DNA of 64,000 nucleotides from contig CALNXK010000337.1 in NCBI GenBank assembly GCA_942486035.1, positions 88,501-152,500 on the forward strand, in the 5' to 3' direction. Source of the DNA: Porites lobata. Its lineage: Eukaryota > Cnidaria > Anthozoa > Scleractinia > Poritidae. The notes below the pieces were generated by a model. The model had not been told where the DNA came from and searched no databases. It worked only from the letters and a program-made list of their open reading frames with translations. A program made the translations under genes and the position numbers. Below are positions 22,913 to 37,700 of this stretch, piece by piece. The stretch's first letter is position 1; each line of letters begins with the position of its first letter.

Positions 22913-25847
22913 TAAGTGTACGAACGTAAATTTTACGCTCGTAACAAAGTAGAGGCAATGTATGGATCGACCGCGCGTAAACGTAAAAGTTGAGCGAGGT
23001 AACGCGTTCGTACTAAAGCTCAAGTTGAAGTAGTTTTTTTTAAAAAAGAATATTGGCTTCCTCCCCAATTTGCTTAATACCGGATCAGTGTGAAATTCTT
23101 ACTGACGCAATTTCACAGACATTATACAAACATCGAAAAATAATTTTATTTAAAAGTGAAATTTCATTTTCGAGTTGTTGAGGGTTCAGAAAGTTGACAT
23201 GATTAAAATAAGGTAAAAGCAAAAAAAAAAAAGAAATTTCTCGGCTTAATGTTTGTCGGTGACATTCGAAAACATGTTGGGAACAATGTCAAAATAAAGC
23301 ATTTTCAGTTGCCATTGACGTTAAAGAAAGTTTGTAAATTGTTTGTTTAATTCTTGTTGTTATTTGGCGAATTTTCTCTCACCACCTCCAGCCAATAATC
23401 TCTTATTTGAGAGCCTAAAAATTTTCTATTGTCGTAATTTACTAACTTAGACGAGCAAAGTATTTTTTTGCGCTATGGCTAAACATGTCACTAATTAAAA
23501 TTCTTTTTTAAGCTCTAAACCTCAATTGTCTCTTTTAAATATCATGTCGCTTGCGGTTTGTCACCGTTCGGAAAGATTGCCTAGTCTTAATGAAACAACC
23601 CATTAAGTTAACAACTTTTTACATAGAGTTATGATTGACAACCAAAAGGCAAAATGGTGTTGGTGAAAAGACTGAATAGGTAATTCAAGTCAAATACTTA
23701 ATAAGCGAAACAGTTTATCGTATTTTTTTAAACTGGTGACTGTTGCTTAATATACTTTCCGCCTTTATGTGCCCTAAGCCTATCGCAATCATTTCCTTTT
23801 GCGTGGCTCTTATTAGTAATTTGTTGAACAGTTTAAATGTTGTAAAATATTCCTTTTTATCCAGTATGGGTAAATTCAGTTTTCAGGATTGTACGTGTTA
23901 CCTATCCTGTATACTTCCAGTTAATTACTGACTGATTGATAGCGAGTGGGACATGTGTGATGAATGAGACGCATCCTTTAATTCATCTGCATATTTTACA
24001 AGTCAATTTGTTGTGAAACATGTTCTGTATACTAAACAGGGCTAAACTGAAGTTTTTTTCTGATCAATTTCAATAAGAAATACAGAGAAGAAATATTCAA
24101 TCAGCATTTTTCGATTTTTTTTTTCTGTCAAAGAAGTGCAAAAAAACGGACGTCGTGAGGGCGCTAAAGCTTTAAAACGTTCAAATTCTAAAACAAATAG
24201 CCAAATAGGGTGTCTTGCTATCAACATGAACTAGATAAAAATTGAGGCGCTATATATATGCCAGTAGTTATACTCCCCACTTAAGAGGAGCAGAATCGAA
24301 ATATACATGTAACGAGGAAGCTACCGCCAGTGATTCGATTCAGTCAAAGCCTTTTCTTCCTCAGACGATTACAAATGGGATCGGTGATCCCATGTGGCTG
24401 ACGCCTTGAGAGTGATAGCTGTTCTTGGCTACTTCCAAATGTGTTAATCTTGGTGACGTAATTAAAAAAAATCCTTTTAGGTCTTTTTTTATAAATTTTC
24501 TGTTTTGTGTTGGAAATTTTTTTGAAAATTTCGATCATTTGTATCACTTTTTATTACCAAAAAGTCTTTGAAACTTTTTTAAATATGATTTCAACCACTG
24601 GTCATCGATTTAACCAGTCGACATCAGCTTTTTTAAGTTGTCTGTTATTTCAGGATTGAAGACTAAATTTCTTCATAACTTTGTCAAAGTGTTTTCGAAC
24701 CATGATGATTCTCTTTTTCCAAAAAAAGGCTCTTTTTGATAGCCAATTATTGGCGCACGAGAAATCACTCACTTATTGCTGAAACAAAAATAGAATATCA
24801 GTAACGCCTAATGATGCAGTTTCTCGCCGCCAACGGGCAAACATGAAAAGCTAAATTACAGCTAACTTACTAAAGCATTGAATTGAGGAGGTTTCGATTT
24901 CCTAGCTCTTACTTTCTAAAGCAACTTAACTTCCACCCTATGATGTCTATTAAAATTGTAATGACCTTGCCGGAGGGTTTAACAAAAGAAAAAGAGAAAA
25001 AAACTAATAACCAATCAACTACGAACTACTTACTAGTTTTTACTTAACTACGTAATTCTGAAAAGTCAATTCATATTGCCTAAAGTCAGTGCACATGCGG
25101 AAGTCAGTCTAATTGCGCTCTAGCTCCTTCCTCAGCGTCAAACGTTGCAGTATTTTTTTTTCAAGTTTAAACTTCATAAACTCCACCAAATTTATGCGTA
25201 ATATATTAGACTTTCCGAAAACTACATAATTACGACACCTCAGTGACGTTTGGTGGCTTAAAAAGCAATTATGAATAGAAGTTAAACGAAAACAAAGATA
25301 ATCGGGAAAAAGAAAGCCTTCCACCTTCCTCAGATTAAGTTTAAAAGCTGCAAATTTGCGAATATATAAAGAAGGAGTTTAAAAATCGAAGAGACGATTA
25401 TTGTATGAGTTTTTGGTTCTTAGAAGCCTTGAAAAAAGACTGAACTAAAGTTATTTTTTTTTCACCAGACAAAATCGACGCATCATATGAAATGTGTAAT
25501 ACATTAGCTACCGCATGGGTTATCGATTATTTCATTGCGTTCGATGTGCCAATTTATAATACAATCTACAAAGGAAATTATCGCGTACGTCAATAAGAAT
25601 CATGGCTCACAGTAAAAAAAAAAAAAACTGATGAAGCAGAGTATAATTCCAATCTGTCACCTAAACAATATTCCATTTTAGTTTTTTGGCCTTAGTTTAT
25701 TTCCCCGCTTTGCGTTTCCCTCAGTCACGCTTTCTTCCTGTGTATACTCATGGTGCGTCTTTAACATTTTTTTAAGGTTTCAAACTGGAGCCGAAGCTTT
25801 TAAAATGGTGTTTTATACAAGATGTAAGCAGGTGTTGTTGTTGTTGT

Positions 25848-25883
<36 letters not shown>

Positions 25884-27636
25884 ATTGAAAGAAATGTTGC
25901 CTTTTACTTACACATAAAATACACAAAAAGGGGCTATAAAATATAGAAGAAGAAAAAAAGGAAGAAACTAAAAAAAGAAAAGAAAGCAAGATAAGAAAAC
26001 TATACTTTGTTTGTGTCCTCCAGGTGACGCTATAAAATTGAACTTGAATAATTCGAATGCAAAAGTGACCAGTCCTATTTCAAACTATCTTGTCACCTCA
26101 GGTGCTACAATTTTATTTGTTTTCCGACTCCGACTTTTTCTGCATCTAATCTTTCTGGATCCATCGATGACGAAAGCATAGTTTTTTAATATATATTTTT
26201 TATTTTTTGTCAGTTACATCAGTGTTTTTAAGCGTTGCGCAAACTACAACTAGCTGCCAAAATATTCTCAGACACTCAGAAGAAAAATTAGCCTGTTCAA
26301 GGCATTCAGATACTAGAGCGCGGACAAAAAATTAGTTGATTGCGCGCTCCCTAGTCTTCTCTCGTTTTTTAACTCGTGGGGACGCGCGAGCGTACCACGA
26401 GTAATTGCAGGGACAGGGATATGCAAATGAGTCACTCGCTCACTCGTAGTAGACGGACTTCGTAATTAATCGGGTCCGAACTCGAGAGTGCGAAGAGCTA
26501 TCGTTTCCGAAGAACCACGCGCTCGCCGAAGTTTGATGGTATCAAAATCTTTGCCGAGAGCGCGCATCGTTCGCTGCTCAGACTCAGAGTTTTCTTTGTG
26601 GCAAATTTTCTACAGTGCGGTTAGAGGTCTTACCAAATTTAAGACATGGAAGAGCCTTTCAGATGAGTACTTGGGGATTGGATTTTAAGAGCCTTTGACT
26701 CGTCCAGGCGTTTAACTTGACAAGAGAAGAAGAGCATTTGCTCTTCGACTCCACCGCAAGATCATAGGGGATATAATAATGAATTCCAGCTTGCTGGAAA
26801 GTGATCTGAAAGTGACAAAGTGTAATGCCGTGCCATTCTAAAGAACCTGTATGAGACGAAAATGGATGTGATTTTGATCATTAGCTCCAAAACTACAGGT
26901 GAAATCGAGATAACAGAACATATGTTTTGCGTGCTACTTCGCAGACGAGGTTTATTGGCTTTTTGTAAAGCGTAATTATGTTCTTTCATTAATTCATCGC
27001 CATGTAATGCGTTGACATTTTTCTTCTCCGTTAATGCTGCTCGATCATCTTCAAACGGCGGAAGCTCCATGGAAAAGGCATTAAATTAAAGACTTTTCGC
27101 CAAAGTTATGTGTCTCGTCAAGCTGAAGGTGCCGGGTCGACTCCTACTCTATGCTTTTCTTTTTTTCCGTTTCTGTTTTGTTTTGTTTCCAAAGAAAAGA
27201 TAGTATATTAAACATATGGATAAACAATCCGAATTTCTATCATTTCCCACAATTTACTGCGGGAAAACCAGAGTTGATAACTATCATTTGATTATTTTCG
27301 AAACATCGTTCCCACGAGTTGACGATAGTCTTTCTTTGATTTCCTCTCGCGTTCCTTTATCGCTCCCCGCCTACAATTTAACTCTCTCTACACTGAACGC
27401 CTGGAACACTGCTACAGAAAAATCTGCTCTCATTCAGTAAAACCACGGCCGTAGTCAAATATCTGTGGGGTACAAGTCTCACTCCCTCCCTCTCCTCTGT
27501 TCAAATTTTTCCTCCAAATAGGCCACTCCCGAGTTCCAAAAACCCTCACTTTCAAAATGAGGCTAGGTGCACAACCTTTCTTGTGAAAATGAGTTTTATT
27601 TATTTTACTCGCCGGGAAATGGCTTACTGACATGCA
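22913..27636. other. Spacer upstream of gene A, no gene recognised
   Basis: Homology to unit B continues in patches to about 26280 (for example TACCTATCCTGTATACT and GAGGAGCAGAA). A poly(A) run of about 33 bases lies at 25849-25881. Between 26300 and 27600 I see a GC-richer patch containing ATGCAAAT and short open frames, but nothing that resembles a protein family. Confidence 0.5.
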
Positions 27637-28520
27637 GTCACGTGTCAACAGAAGTAATATTTCTTTGTAGGATTTTTATGCTCTTTCCTATAAGAATTAA
27701 ACATATAATGAAAACTTCCCAATACTCTATTTTCTAACAGTGGCTACTAAAACAAATTCACGTGTAGTCTACGTGACAGTCACGTGTCAACAGAAGTAAT
27801 GTTTCTTTGTAGGATTTTTATGTTCTTTCCTATAAGAATTAAACGTATAATGAAAACTTGCCAATACTCTATTTTCTAACAGTGGCTACTAAAACAAATT
27901 CACGTGTAGTCTACGTGACAGTCACGTGTCAACAGAAGTAATGTTTCTTTGTAGGATTTTTATGTTCTTTCCTATAAGAATTAAACGTATAATGAAAACT
28001 TGCCAATACTCTATTTTCTAACAGTGACTACTAAAACAAATTCACGTGCAGTCTACGTGACAGTCACGTGTCAACAGAAGTAATGTTTCTTTGTAGGATT
28101 TTTATGCTATTTCCTATAAGAATTAAACGTATAATGAAAACTTGCCAATACTCTATTTTCTAACAGTGACTACTAAAACAAATTCACGAGCAGTCTACGT
28201 GACAGTCACGTGTCAACAGAAGTAATGTTTCTTTGTAGGATTTTTATGCTCTTTCCTATAAGAATTAAACGTATAATGAAAACTTGCCAATACTCTATTT
28301 TCTAACGGTGGCTACTAAAACAAATTCACGTGCAGTCTACGTGACAGTCACGTGTCAGCAGAAGTAATATTTCTTTGTAGGATTTTTATGCTATTTCCTA
28401 TAAGAATTAAACATTTAATGAAAACTTGCCAATACTCTATTTTCTAACAGTGGCTACTAAGACAAATTCGCGTGCAGCCTACGTGATAGTCACGTGTCAA
28501 CGGGAGTCATGCTTCTTTCC
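27637..28520. repeat. 142-bp tandem array (six full units plus a partial one) at the gene B stop codon
   Basis: GTCACGTGTCAAC recurs at 27637, 27779, 27921, 28063, 28205, 28347 and 28489, exactly 142 bp apart each time. Units differ by only a few substitutions. Each carries CACGTG palindromes at the unit junction. The seventh, diverged start runs into the last codons of gene B, so the array probably arose from a segment spanning the stop codon and proximal 3' UTR. Confidence 0.95.
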
Positions 28521-28759
28521 TCGTGCAGGGCATTGTCAATATTACTTTTTACTCCAACCGATGCTCTTAGAGAGGCACTGCAAGGTTCTTTTGTACAACT
28601 TGGTTCATTTGTCACTTTGCTTGACCACAATACGATTGCATTGCGGTTTTCTTGAGAGTTTTTCACGCTTTTTGCTGCATTCCTCTTCTGCATTTTTCTA
28701 GAGTATGCTGCACGTACGTCGCTGTTTCTCAAAACGTGAAGTATGAAGATGAACAAACC
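28490..28759 (-). CDS. Gene B last exon: end of TM7 and cytoplasmic tail
   Basis: Acceptor TTTTTAG precedes GLFIFILHVLRNSDVRAAY, completing TM7 (NSLQ-GLFIF) and the basic juxtamembrane segment. The tail continues to EERSMTPVDT and TGA at 28490-28492. Gene C has a matching tail exon. The stop codon lies inside the last, partial unit of the 142-bp tandem array. Confidence 0.85.
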   Translation of the reverse strand, partial: GLFIFILHVLRNSDVRAAYSRKMQKRNAAKSVKNSQENRNAIVLWSSKVTNEPSCTKEPCSASLRASVGVKSNIDNALHEERSMTPVDT

Positions 28760-31700
28760 CTAAAAATTTGTGTATCGACCCAAAAAAAGAAAGTTAAGTT
28801 CCTTCATAAGGGTGAGAGAAAAGAAGAAATGAAGGCAAAATTTATAGTCAATGGTTAATCGCAGTACATAGTATCAGGTACCGCCCACCATCTCTACTAT
28901 TCTATGTTCTGTCATGTTAATTTTCTCGATCGCTACATTCCTTGACAGTACTGTCAAAGTCTGGAGTAAACTTCGAATGCTTGTGTGGCAAAATAAATAA
29001 ATAAATAAATGAACGAATGAGAGAATAAAAACGGCATTTTTAGTCACCGAGCTAAGTATTTTTATAAAAGAATATTAGCTGCATGATTAAAACATCCGCA
29101 AATTGACATGTCGGTTAGCCTGAGAAAACAGCTGACATTGTGCGACGCCACCACTGGTTTCCCCGCGTAATGACGTTCGAGAAACTGATACTGATTAAGC
29201 GTCGCTACTCAGATCTGGGTAGTGCTTCTGATTGGTTAAAATCTGCTTCATCGAATTAGAAGCGCTTCCCAGATCTGGGTTGTGACACGTCATCAGTATG
29301 GACGTTCTTCGCCAAACGTCATTTCTTGGGGAAACCAGTGGTGACGTCGCGAAATCAGAGCACCCAACGTGAATTCTCGGAAAATATCTGTTCGGAAGAC
29401 GATTTGAGATCTAGAATTTTCGGGACATTTTTTGTAAAATTTCTTGCTTGCCCGCCTCTCCTTGGATTTTCTAACATCTAAAAACATTGTATAATTGCAC
29501 ATTTTTAACGGATTTGTACCCTAAAAAGGTCCCCTAAGATTTTCCGGAGCCTTTTTTCTTGTTGAAATTTTCGAAAAGGTAAGTTTTGATCCCTATAGTT
29601 TTCGGATCACTAGACTTTCAGCTAGGAAAGCCGAACAGATGAAAAATTTTTAGGGGATGAAAATATGCCTATATCTACCGTTTAAATACTAAAATACGTT
29701 CAACAATGCTATGAACTATATTCTCGTTAAGTGCCCCTGCGAAATGTCGGCTATTTCCTCAAACTGCTCAAAAAGTTAACATGTTGAATTTTCTAGTACT
29801 ATACCTGCAATGAGTTGAAGATGGTAAAGATGTACTGAAATACGAGTCCAGCATCTGTGACACTTAAGACACCAAACACCCAGGTCAGTCCCAGAAGAGG
29901 AAACAAAACTACGCATGCTTTAACTCCTTGTCGAACTCTTTCCAGATGAGATGTTTTGTCAGCTTGCATTCTTAGGATCTCATGAACCACTCGAGCAAGT
30001 AAAACTGAGTTTATCTGCGTGGAAACAATGCATGAAAATAAGATATCTTTTAATGGCAGAAACCTTGGACCCTGTTTCTTTCTTTCTCTCAGGTCTTGAA
30101 AATATAACTACAGTAAATAAATAAATAAATAGATAAATAAATAAATAAATAAATGAAAAGATAAAATAGAATCGATAAATAATCGATCAAAGAAACATCT
30201 CAAGCATATCACACTAAGTTGACGTCACAGCCTCCGCTCCACCGCACCGCTCTATCCCACATGTGTTTATTACCCGCAAATGAATGAATAAATGAAATGC
30301 CGTGGACGAGAGGACAATAAACGTGTCCTCTTTACAGTATCTATTTACATGTTAACAGTAAGCTCTGACGTCAGCATGCAAGGGCGGCACTGGCAGCCGC
30401 TATCAGTCCATTTATGGGCTTACTGTAACCCACCAAGACTATGATATGAAAGGTAGCTAAATATTCTGGTTTTCTTTTTTCTACATGAATCGTTATTAAT
30501 TTCAGTTTCACGTCTTACATTTTCATGGCAAATATTTGATGATTATATCAATTTTTAATCAGTTACAGATGAGCCTCAATATTCTGTAAGCAATCATTTT
30601 TTAACTTGTTCTCTTAACAAAGTCATTCACTTATGGGAGATTTTCACTTTCTTACCCTTACCGTGCAAACTAAGAGAACAGGCGCAACAAACGTCCAGAT
30701 AAGGTTATTTTTGAAGGAAACCCAGCAACTGAAAAAAATAAAGAAAATCAAGGTGTTACTAAGAAAGGATTGCTTGATAAAACCTGACGATTAAAATTGG
30801 AAATGTTGACGAAAAAGTCTACTAAGACTTATTTAAAAAATTTCAGTTGTTTGAAAACCAATTTTTTAGGCCTGTAACATGAACGTGCTCATAATAATTC
30901 CTCTGAAAAAGGCAGTTTGGGCAAATTTCATAAGTAACTTTGCAATAAATAAATAAATAGATGGTAATAAAAAAATAAACAGATTCTTGAAACCTCCAAG
31001 TTTTTCTTGCTCCGTTTTGTTCGGTAGTAATAAGATCTGGTTTGTTTACTTACAAATGATCATGAACATAGCTTTCTATCCCGCCGTCTTGAACGGAAGC
31101 AATCACGATCGATAAAACCACAATCAAAAGGGAGAGTCCTAAGGTTTGATTGAAAACGAAAAAGAGAAAAATGAAAAGTTAGGCTCAGTTGGGTTACGTC
31201 AGATACGTCAGTGTAGCGCTCTTATGAGACCTGTGGTGTGGAGAAGTGAGTGTACAAATTCCTCTGAATAGCAAGTCTCAATTGCAAGTCCTTGTAATTA
31301 CGTAAGGAAAGTAACTAGATAAACCAGGAATCAATTGACCACTCCAGAAAATACCCGGCATAACATACCATAATGCTCTTTTTGTTCGTCGCCCCAAAAT
31401 TTTGCATAAGCATTGTCTTCAGTTTCTCTTGGGAGTTAAAATGGCCCCAAGAGAAACTGAAAACAATTCTTATGCAAAATTTTGGGGTGACAAACATAGA
31501 GCATTATGGTATGTTATGGTATTTTTGGAGTGGTCAATTAACGAAATGATTTTGATCCCGGAAGGGACTTACAAGTCAAGTCCTCTTGACTAGATCTACC
31601 AACGGGCCATTTTCTGTCGGTAGGCTTTTGCTTTAATACTTACCCCAGGCCACTCCATAGAACAAGCGCCATCTGATGACCGTATTGAACACTTTGACAA

Positions 31701-34700
31701 CCATCAGATACAGGTAAACACCCTCAAATAACATCCAAGCAAATCCCACCAGATAGAAGTAATGAATCATGGCTGCTACAAACACACACAGTTCCTATAA
31801 AGAAACGGAATTCACCGTCATCACATTGTCCATAACGGTACGCTTTTTACCAACCTCCCCCCACAAAAAATAAATGATTGAAAATAAAAAATAAAGCAAA
31901 GATACTAAAGAGAACTAAAGAGCACTCGACCACATTTTTTTAGCTCATTTGCGTAAAATCGAGCTCATGGAAAAGCCATCTAATGATATTAAGTTATTCA
32001 AAACTCAACTCTTTTATATCCAAAAGTCTTTCATTTGTGATTTTTCTTTTTAAATGTTTTGGCGATCAATTTATCATTCAGGCCAACAAAATGCTCATCA
32101 TTTCTCTATCTTTCAGATTAACTTACATCTTTAGCTTACCTTAACTTCTGTGGCATCAATTCCAGCAAGAAACGTAATTTGTGCTATCGCCATGGCGACC
32201 ACAAGGTTAAAGTGGATTTGAGTTTGGTCTTCTTTCAAATCCCTGAACGAGGCAAAAAATAATTGAACCCCATTGAAATGTTATTTTTTTCAAAGAGGGA
32301 AAATCCCATCTTAAGGTGCTTCTGCTTTCTTGATTTAAAAATCATAAATGAACGTCTGACAAGCTAATCCAGAGCCTAATTGCGCTACGAGGGGTTGTGA
32401 AGAGGGCGGCTGACTCCCCGTCCCTCTCCCTTGTGGCTCGTTGGAAGATAAATTTCTTACAGCCCCATGTTTTTCTGTTGAACGTCTAGCCTGTTCAAGC
32501 GCTTACTGTTTGCTTGTTGCAGGCGACAATCTTGGTTTCACTCTTCCCCAGGTTATACTTGGTGCATTTGAAACCAAGATAAAAACGCTTACCTCGACCT
32601 TGATCATTCCGGATATCACAAAAACCAAATCTAAATGTCTGAGCTCTTTTATAACGGTATACTATTTGTAACTCACATGAGGACGCAATATGCGACAGCG
32701 GTGAGTGTCTCTCCGATAAGCGATAGAGCACACCCAACGTAAGTAATGACTTTCAATGCCACCTTATGATCTGCTGGAACCTGTTGGAAAGATAGTTTAA
32801 AAACTGTTTGCAAATACGCTAAATCAATAAAGACAAATATTGGAAAGAGTCAGGGCCCCTTACTATTTTGCAAAGAAGTACTCTCAATGGCGAAAATAGG
32901 CATGGCCTTCTTATTACTCTAGTCACTAAAACTGTAAATGACAATGCGAAAAAGAGTTCATGGCGCCACTTTTCACATCTACATCTCTGGAAATCTGCGA
33001 TATTAGCTAGTCAGAGAGAGTATAGCTATAAATCGCAGGTACTAACATCTGATCCAACGCTGGAGCGATATATCCTGCGGTATATCAAACATGGAAACAC
33101 AGCAACAATAAAGCAATGTATGGAAATTGAGAGAATTTTTCATAGAACCTGTTTCACATTTTAGGCTAAACAGGTGCTTGTGTAGAGGTGCCCTAACTAG
33201 CAAATTCTAGCCTAAACGGTTCTTAAAATCTCGGTTCTTACTCGCGGGTTGTTATAGTATTGGGACATGCGGAAAACAAGCCAAAAAGCTGCTCCAACTA
33301 ACCTCATTGTCTGCTCCAACGTGCATAAGAACAGCAAAGTTTGTGAGGTGGTTACAAGTGCATGTGATTTCCGTTTTGGTTCTATTGACCATTGAACATC
33401 CTTTGCTTGACCAAGAACCGTTGAAACTTGATCTGAAATATAGTTCCGGAGTATGACTGCTTAAAGGTAAAGGCCAATCAAAGGGCAGCAGTATATCAAC
33501 CCTTAAACGGCATTAAAGTCGGTAGCAAGATATTTTCTCTATAGAATTGTCCAATTATTATCTAAAATAACTATAAATCAACTCATACTAATAACCCCTG
33601 ATGCTGTTAAGTCCTTTCAGGTGCGTATTGAAAAATTCTGTCACACTTACTTGGCAGTAAAATCCCAGAAGACACAATGTGCCCCTAGTCCCTTAAAAAA
33701 GACATTTAAAGTTTCAGATAAGATAAAACTAACAAAAACCAAAGAAAGGTGAATGACTCGTCGGCGTCGTAGATATTTTTATACCTGGTACTAAGTAAAA
33801 GCGACAAACGAAACACGAAAGAAAGAAAGTGCATAATTTTACAACGCCTTATTAAGGGGTTACATCGTGGCTAGACCGTGAGTGGTCGTCAGGTTCTTAC
33901 CTCATTGCCACGCGCGGCTAGCGAAAATTGAAATTATGCAAATTAATTGTAAAAAGGACTGCCCTTGTTCCTCGCGGCTTCGCTGCTCGCTCCTAACGCA
34001 TGCTCTCGGACTACTCTGACTCAGAAGAAAACTAAGAGCCAGCTCGCAGATTACATCGTGGTGAAGTTCCGCAAGTTTTAAGCCACCAACTGAGTTTTCT
34101 TTGATTTTCAAAGTGCTCCAGATTAAGAAGAAGAAAAAAAACAAGAATATCCTAAAACAGTACAAGCAGTTATCAATCAATCACTTCTCGGCTAGAGAAG
34201 TTAGCATGCTCATTTTTTTATGAGTAGATAGATTTTAATGACACTTACTAGCTAAAGAACATACCTCATCGTAACGTAATATAACTGACACGTTTTTCTG
34301 AAGGATGACCTGGGGCCTTGGATCTAATGTGCTGCCTATTATATTACTTAGCGTGAAGTTCATGATAGTTTTACTGTCAGAAAAAATTGAAAAGACAATT
34401 TATGATTACAGTGTTGTAGAAATCTCACCGCAAAATTTCAGTGACTTTTAAAGGTAGCTTCTGAAAAAAATGGTCAAATACGTCCCCCTTAAAATTTTCT
34501 TCCTTAACAAATTATCTACTCACCCTGGAAAGTACATTATGGTTGTTTACCATTTACAAAAAGATTCCGGAAATTTCTGTTGAAAAGTAAATGCAACACG
34601 ACTTTTTGGTTCCTTCCAGCGGACAATTTCCGGCAGCAACGAAACATCTGAAAAGGTAGTCCTGTGTTTTCGGAGGGAATACTTCAGACAGAAATTCGTG

Positions 34701-37700
34701 TTCCATTTCTTCAAGCCACCTTCGATACCAGTTTCAGGCCTTCGCAGTCGTTTTCCTATAAATGGAACTGATTCGTACAAATGGTAAACACGATTCCGGG
34801 GCTAAATTTACCAGTCCTGAATTTAGCGTAACATTTGCCTAAACCGTGGAGCGACTGGTTTGCTCATAGGGAATGGTAAACAACCTACAATACATTTTCT
34901 ACAGTTTATTAGACTTTTGTTTCGTGAGTGATTACTTTGTACGGAGTTGGAGCAAATTTTTTTATTTATACCTCTTTGGAGTCTCTCAACCCTTAATGAA
35001 TTTGTCGTTTTTAGAGTTAAATTAGAAATACGTTTATCACAACACCTCGCGAAGCCGTAAAGGGTCAGCAGTACGCATGAATTAAGGAAAACATGCCAAT
35101 AGGTAAAAGATATAGTTAAAAAAGTAAAAACAAAACGGCCAAAAAGGGGAAAAAATGAAAGAAAAAAAATGCCTTGGAGGACAGTTGAATCCCGTCCACC
35201 TGCATGCAAAGTCGTCTCATAGACTACTACGCCACATCGTGGCCAAACTATTATCAGTCTTTAAAGCCTTTTCCCGTGAAATTCTGGTGGTAGACGCTGT
35301 TTGTAGTGGTGGAGCTGTGTTAATCAATAATTCAAGAGGTATATTTGAGGAAAATAAGCACTGTTTCAGCGTTAAAATCGGTAATTTAACTCATTTCATT
35401 TGGAGAATAATGGCCGACTAAGGCGCTAGGTGTCTTCCAAACCGTCGCGAAGTCCCTTGCTGACGGTCGTTGTACAGTTTGCAGTTCCCTGTCAAACGCA
35501 TGAGGAGAATCGAATAAACAAAGTAAATAATTTTTCACAAAGGATGAATAGACACGTTAGCCTTTTATGAATAAAACATGATAGTGCACCTAGTGGAAAT
35601 CGTGTCGTTTGGAAACCTGAAAATGTACCTTGACGTCACAATGTCGATGTCGAACCTACTTTTCTTGCTTTCCTTTAGCACTCACAACTATACTCCCATG
35701 GCCTCTCGTGCCATTCTTTCAAATTTCTTTGAAAAACAGTGAGCCTTAAAAGCGCCCACAATACCTTTCGGGCTTGTCGCGTGCACTTTTTCCGACAACC
35801 TTTCTCGAAAAAGCTGTATATACAAAGCCGACTCGTATTTTTGTCTCGCTGTGAGATCCACGCACGTTCCACGCGCTATGCAAATTTAGACAAGATTATA
35901 AACCTTCGCTAAGCGAGGCGAGGAATTAATTGCGGAAGACAAGAGAAGCCCGCAATCCTAATCTCCAGGTTGTTATTACGCATGCGTCGCATGTATGTAG
36001 CCAGCATTTGTTTGGACTTCCACTAAGAGTAAATAGAATGCGTAGAACTCGTGTTTTGACCATCTGTCACGTGACACGTCACAGCGTTTGAGCAAAATCG
36101 TTTTGACCTTCGATCGTTGTCGCCCGCACTCCTTTCAACTTTGGTTATTACTACTATGTTTTATATGTAAGAGATTAAAAGGCCTATATGCCTAACCCGT
36201 TTAATCCAACTCTTTCTCCACCGGGTATCCACTTCCTGACCTCACCATGGTAGAGCATGCATACGGTGACAGTGTCTGAGATAAAATTAAAGTGATTAGG
36301 CAAAAAGTTAAATGCTTAGCCGATACCGAATTTAACATTAAGGTCTCTGACCTTTTATTTCCCCTTTCTTGAGTTAGCATAATATAGGCTACAGTCGAAC
36401 CTCTCTAGTGCGGACATTGAAGGAACAGAGCGAAGTGTCCGTATTAGAGAGGTCACTACGATGACGTCACATTCTTGACTCCACTTACAGTTTTAAGTGT
36501 TCAGTAGCTAAAACTAGGCTTACACTCGCCTTTAAACTACATTTAAGTTTATTAAATCACAGTACAAAGACACTGTCTTTCAATAGCATACAACATTGTA
36601 CATATCACTGTTTCAAAACGAAACAAGCTACAGCGCAATGGTGCATGTAAAAAGTTGTATTTATTCGAATAAGCGCCCAACCTCGAATTAGCGCCCACCT
36701 CGAATAAGCGCCCATCCTAAAGGCAGAAAAAGTTAATAAGCGCCCAGCCTCGAATAAGCGCCCACCCCCACCCCACTCCCTCCCACACAAACTCCAATAA
36801 AAGATAATAAGAGACCCTCCCGAAGACGGAGTTTTCTTCAGAGTATTTTACTAAAACCTTGTTTTGTTACTTCTTCGCTTTTTGTTGCTACCATTTATTG
36901 TTTTGTTGCAAAATAAACATACTTCACTTGCTGAGAATGGTGAAAATTTAATAAGCGCCCAGCCTCGAATAAGCGCCCACCTCGAATAAGCGCCCACTAT
37001 CAAGGTCCAAAAATTTAATAAGCGCCCAGGGCGGTTAATCGAATAAATACGGTAAAGCACAATTCTGAAAGTGTCTTTCGCTATTTTGCAAGTGCAGTAA
37101 ACAGTAACTAGAGTACAAAATGCAATAGAAAAGATCTTTATGCTATCTGTAGTTATTCAAACCTTGAAAAAGTCGGTTATGTTCCTCTGCACACCTTTTG
37201 CAAATTGTCGTTTGATATACTAACAGCGACGGGCTTTTGAAGTCCCCTTGCATAGCTCATCAGCCAGACGGGATTCACCCTGTGCAGATTCAGCTGATCT
37301 GGATTCGGGATTCACCTGATCACCGCAGTGTCCGTAATAAAGGGGTTAAGTTATACGAATTGACTCTCTGGGGCCGAGATTTAGTGTCCGTTGTCCGTAT
37401 TATAGAGAGTCCGCATTGTAGAGGTTTTTTTTTTAAAGAAAATGTATGAGAATTTTGTCGGGACATTGGAAACTGTCCTTAATATAGAGGTGTCCGTACC
37501 CAGCGGTTCGACTGTATTTGAATTCTTAACTCAATCTTAACTAATTCCAAACAATCTTGCCGGTGCCAAAGTGCATTTATGCAATGTTTGAAAAACTGGT
37601 ACGACTTTTAAAAATATATTATTGGTCGCCACAGTGCAAGTACTCATAATTATCTCATAATTAAGGTGCTAGTGACACTGCTTTTACCTTGTGCTTTGAA

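Noticed and set aside
27637..28520. 142-bp repeats as a CRISPR array
   Set aside because: Units are continuous and nearly identical over their full length, with no short repeat and variable spacer pattern, and the genome is eukaryotic.
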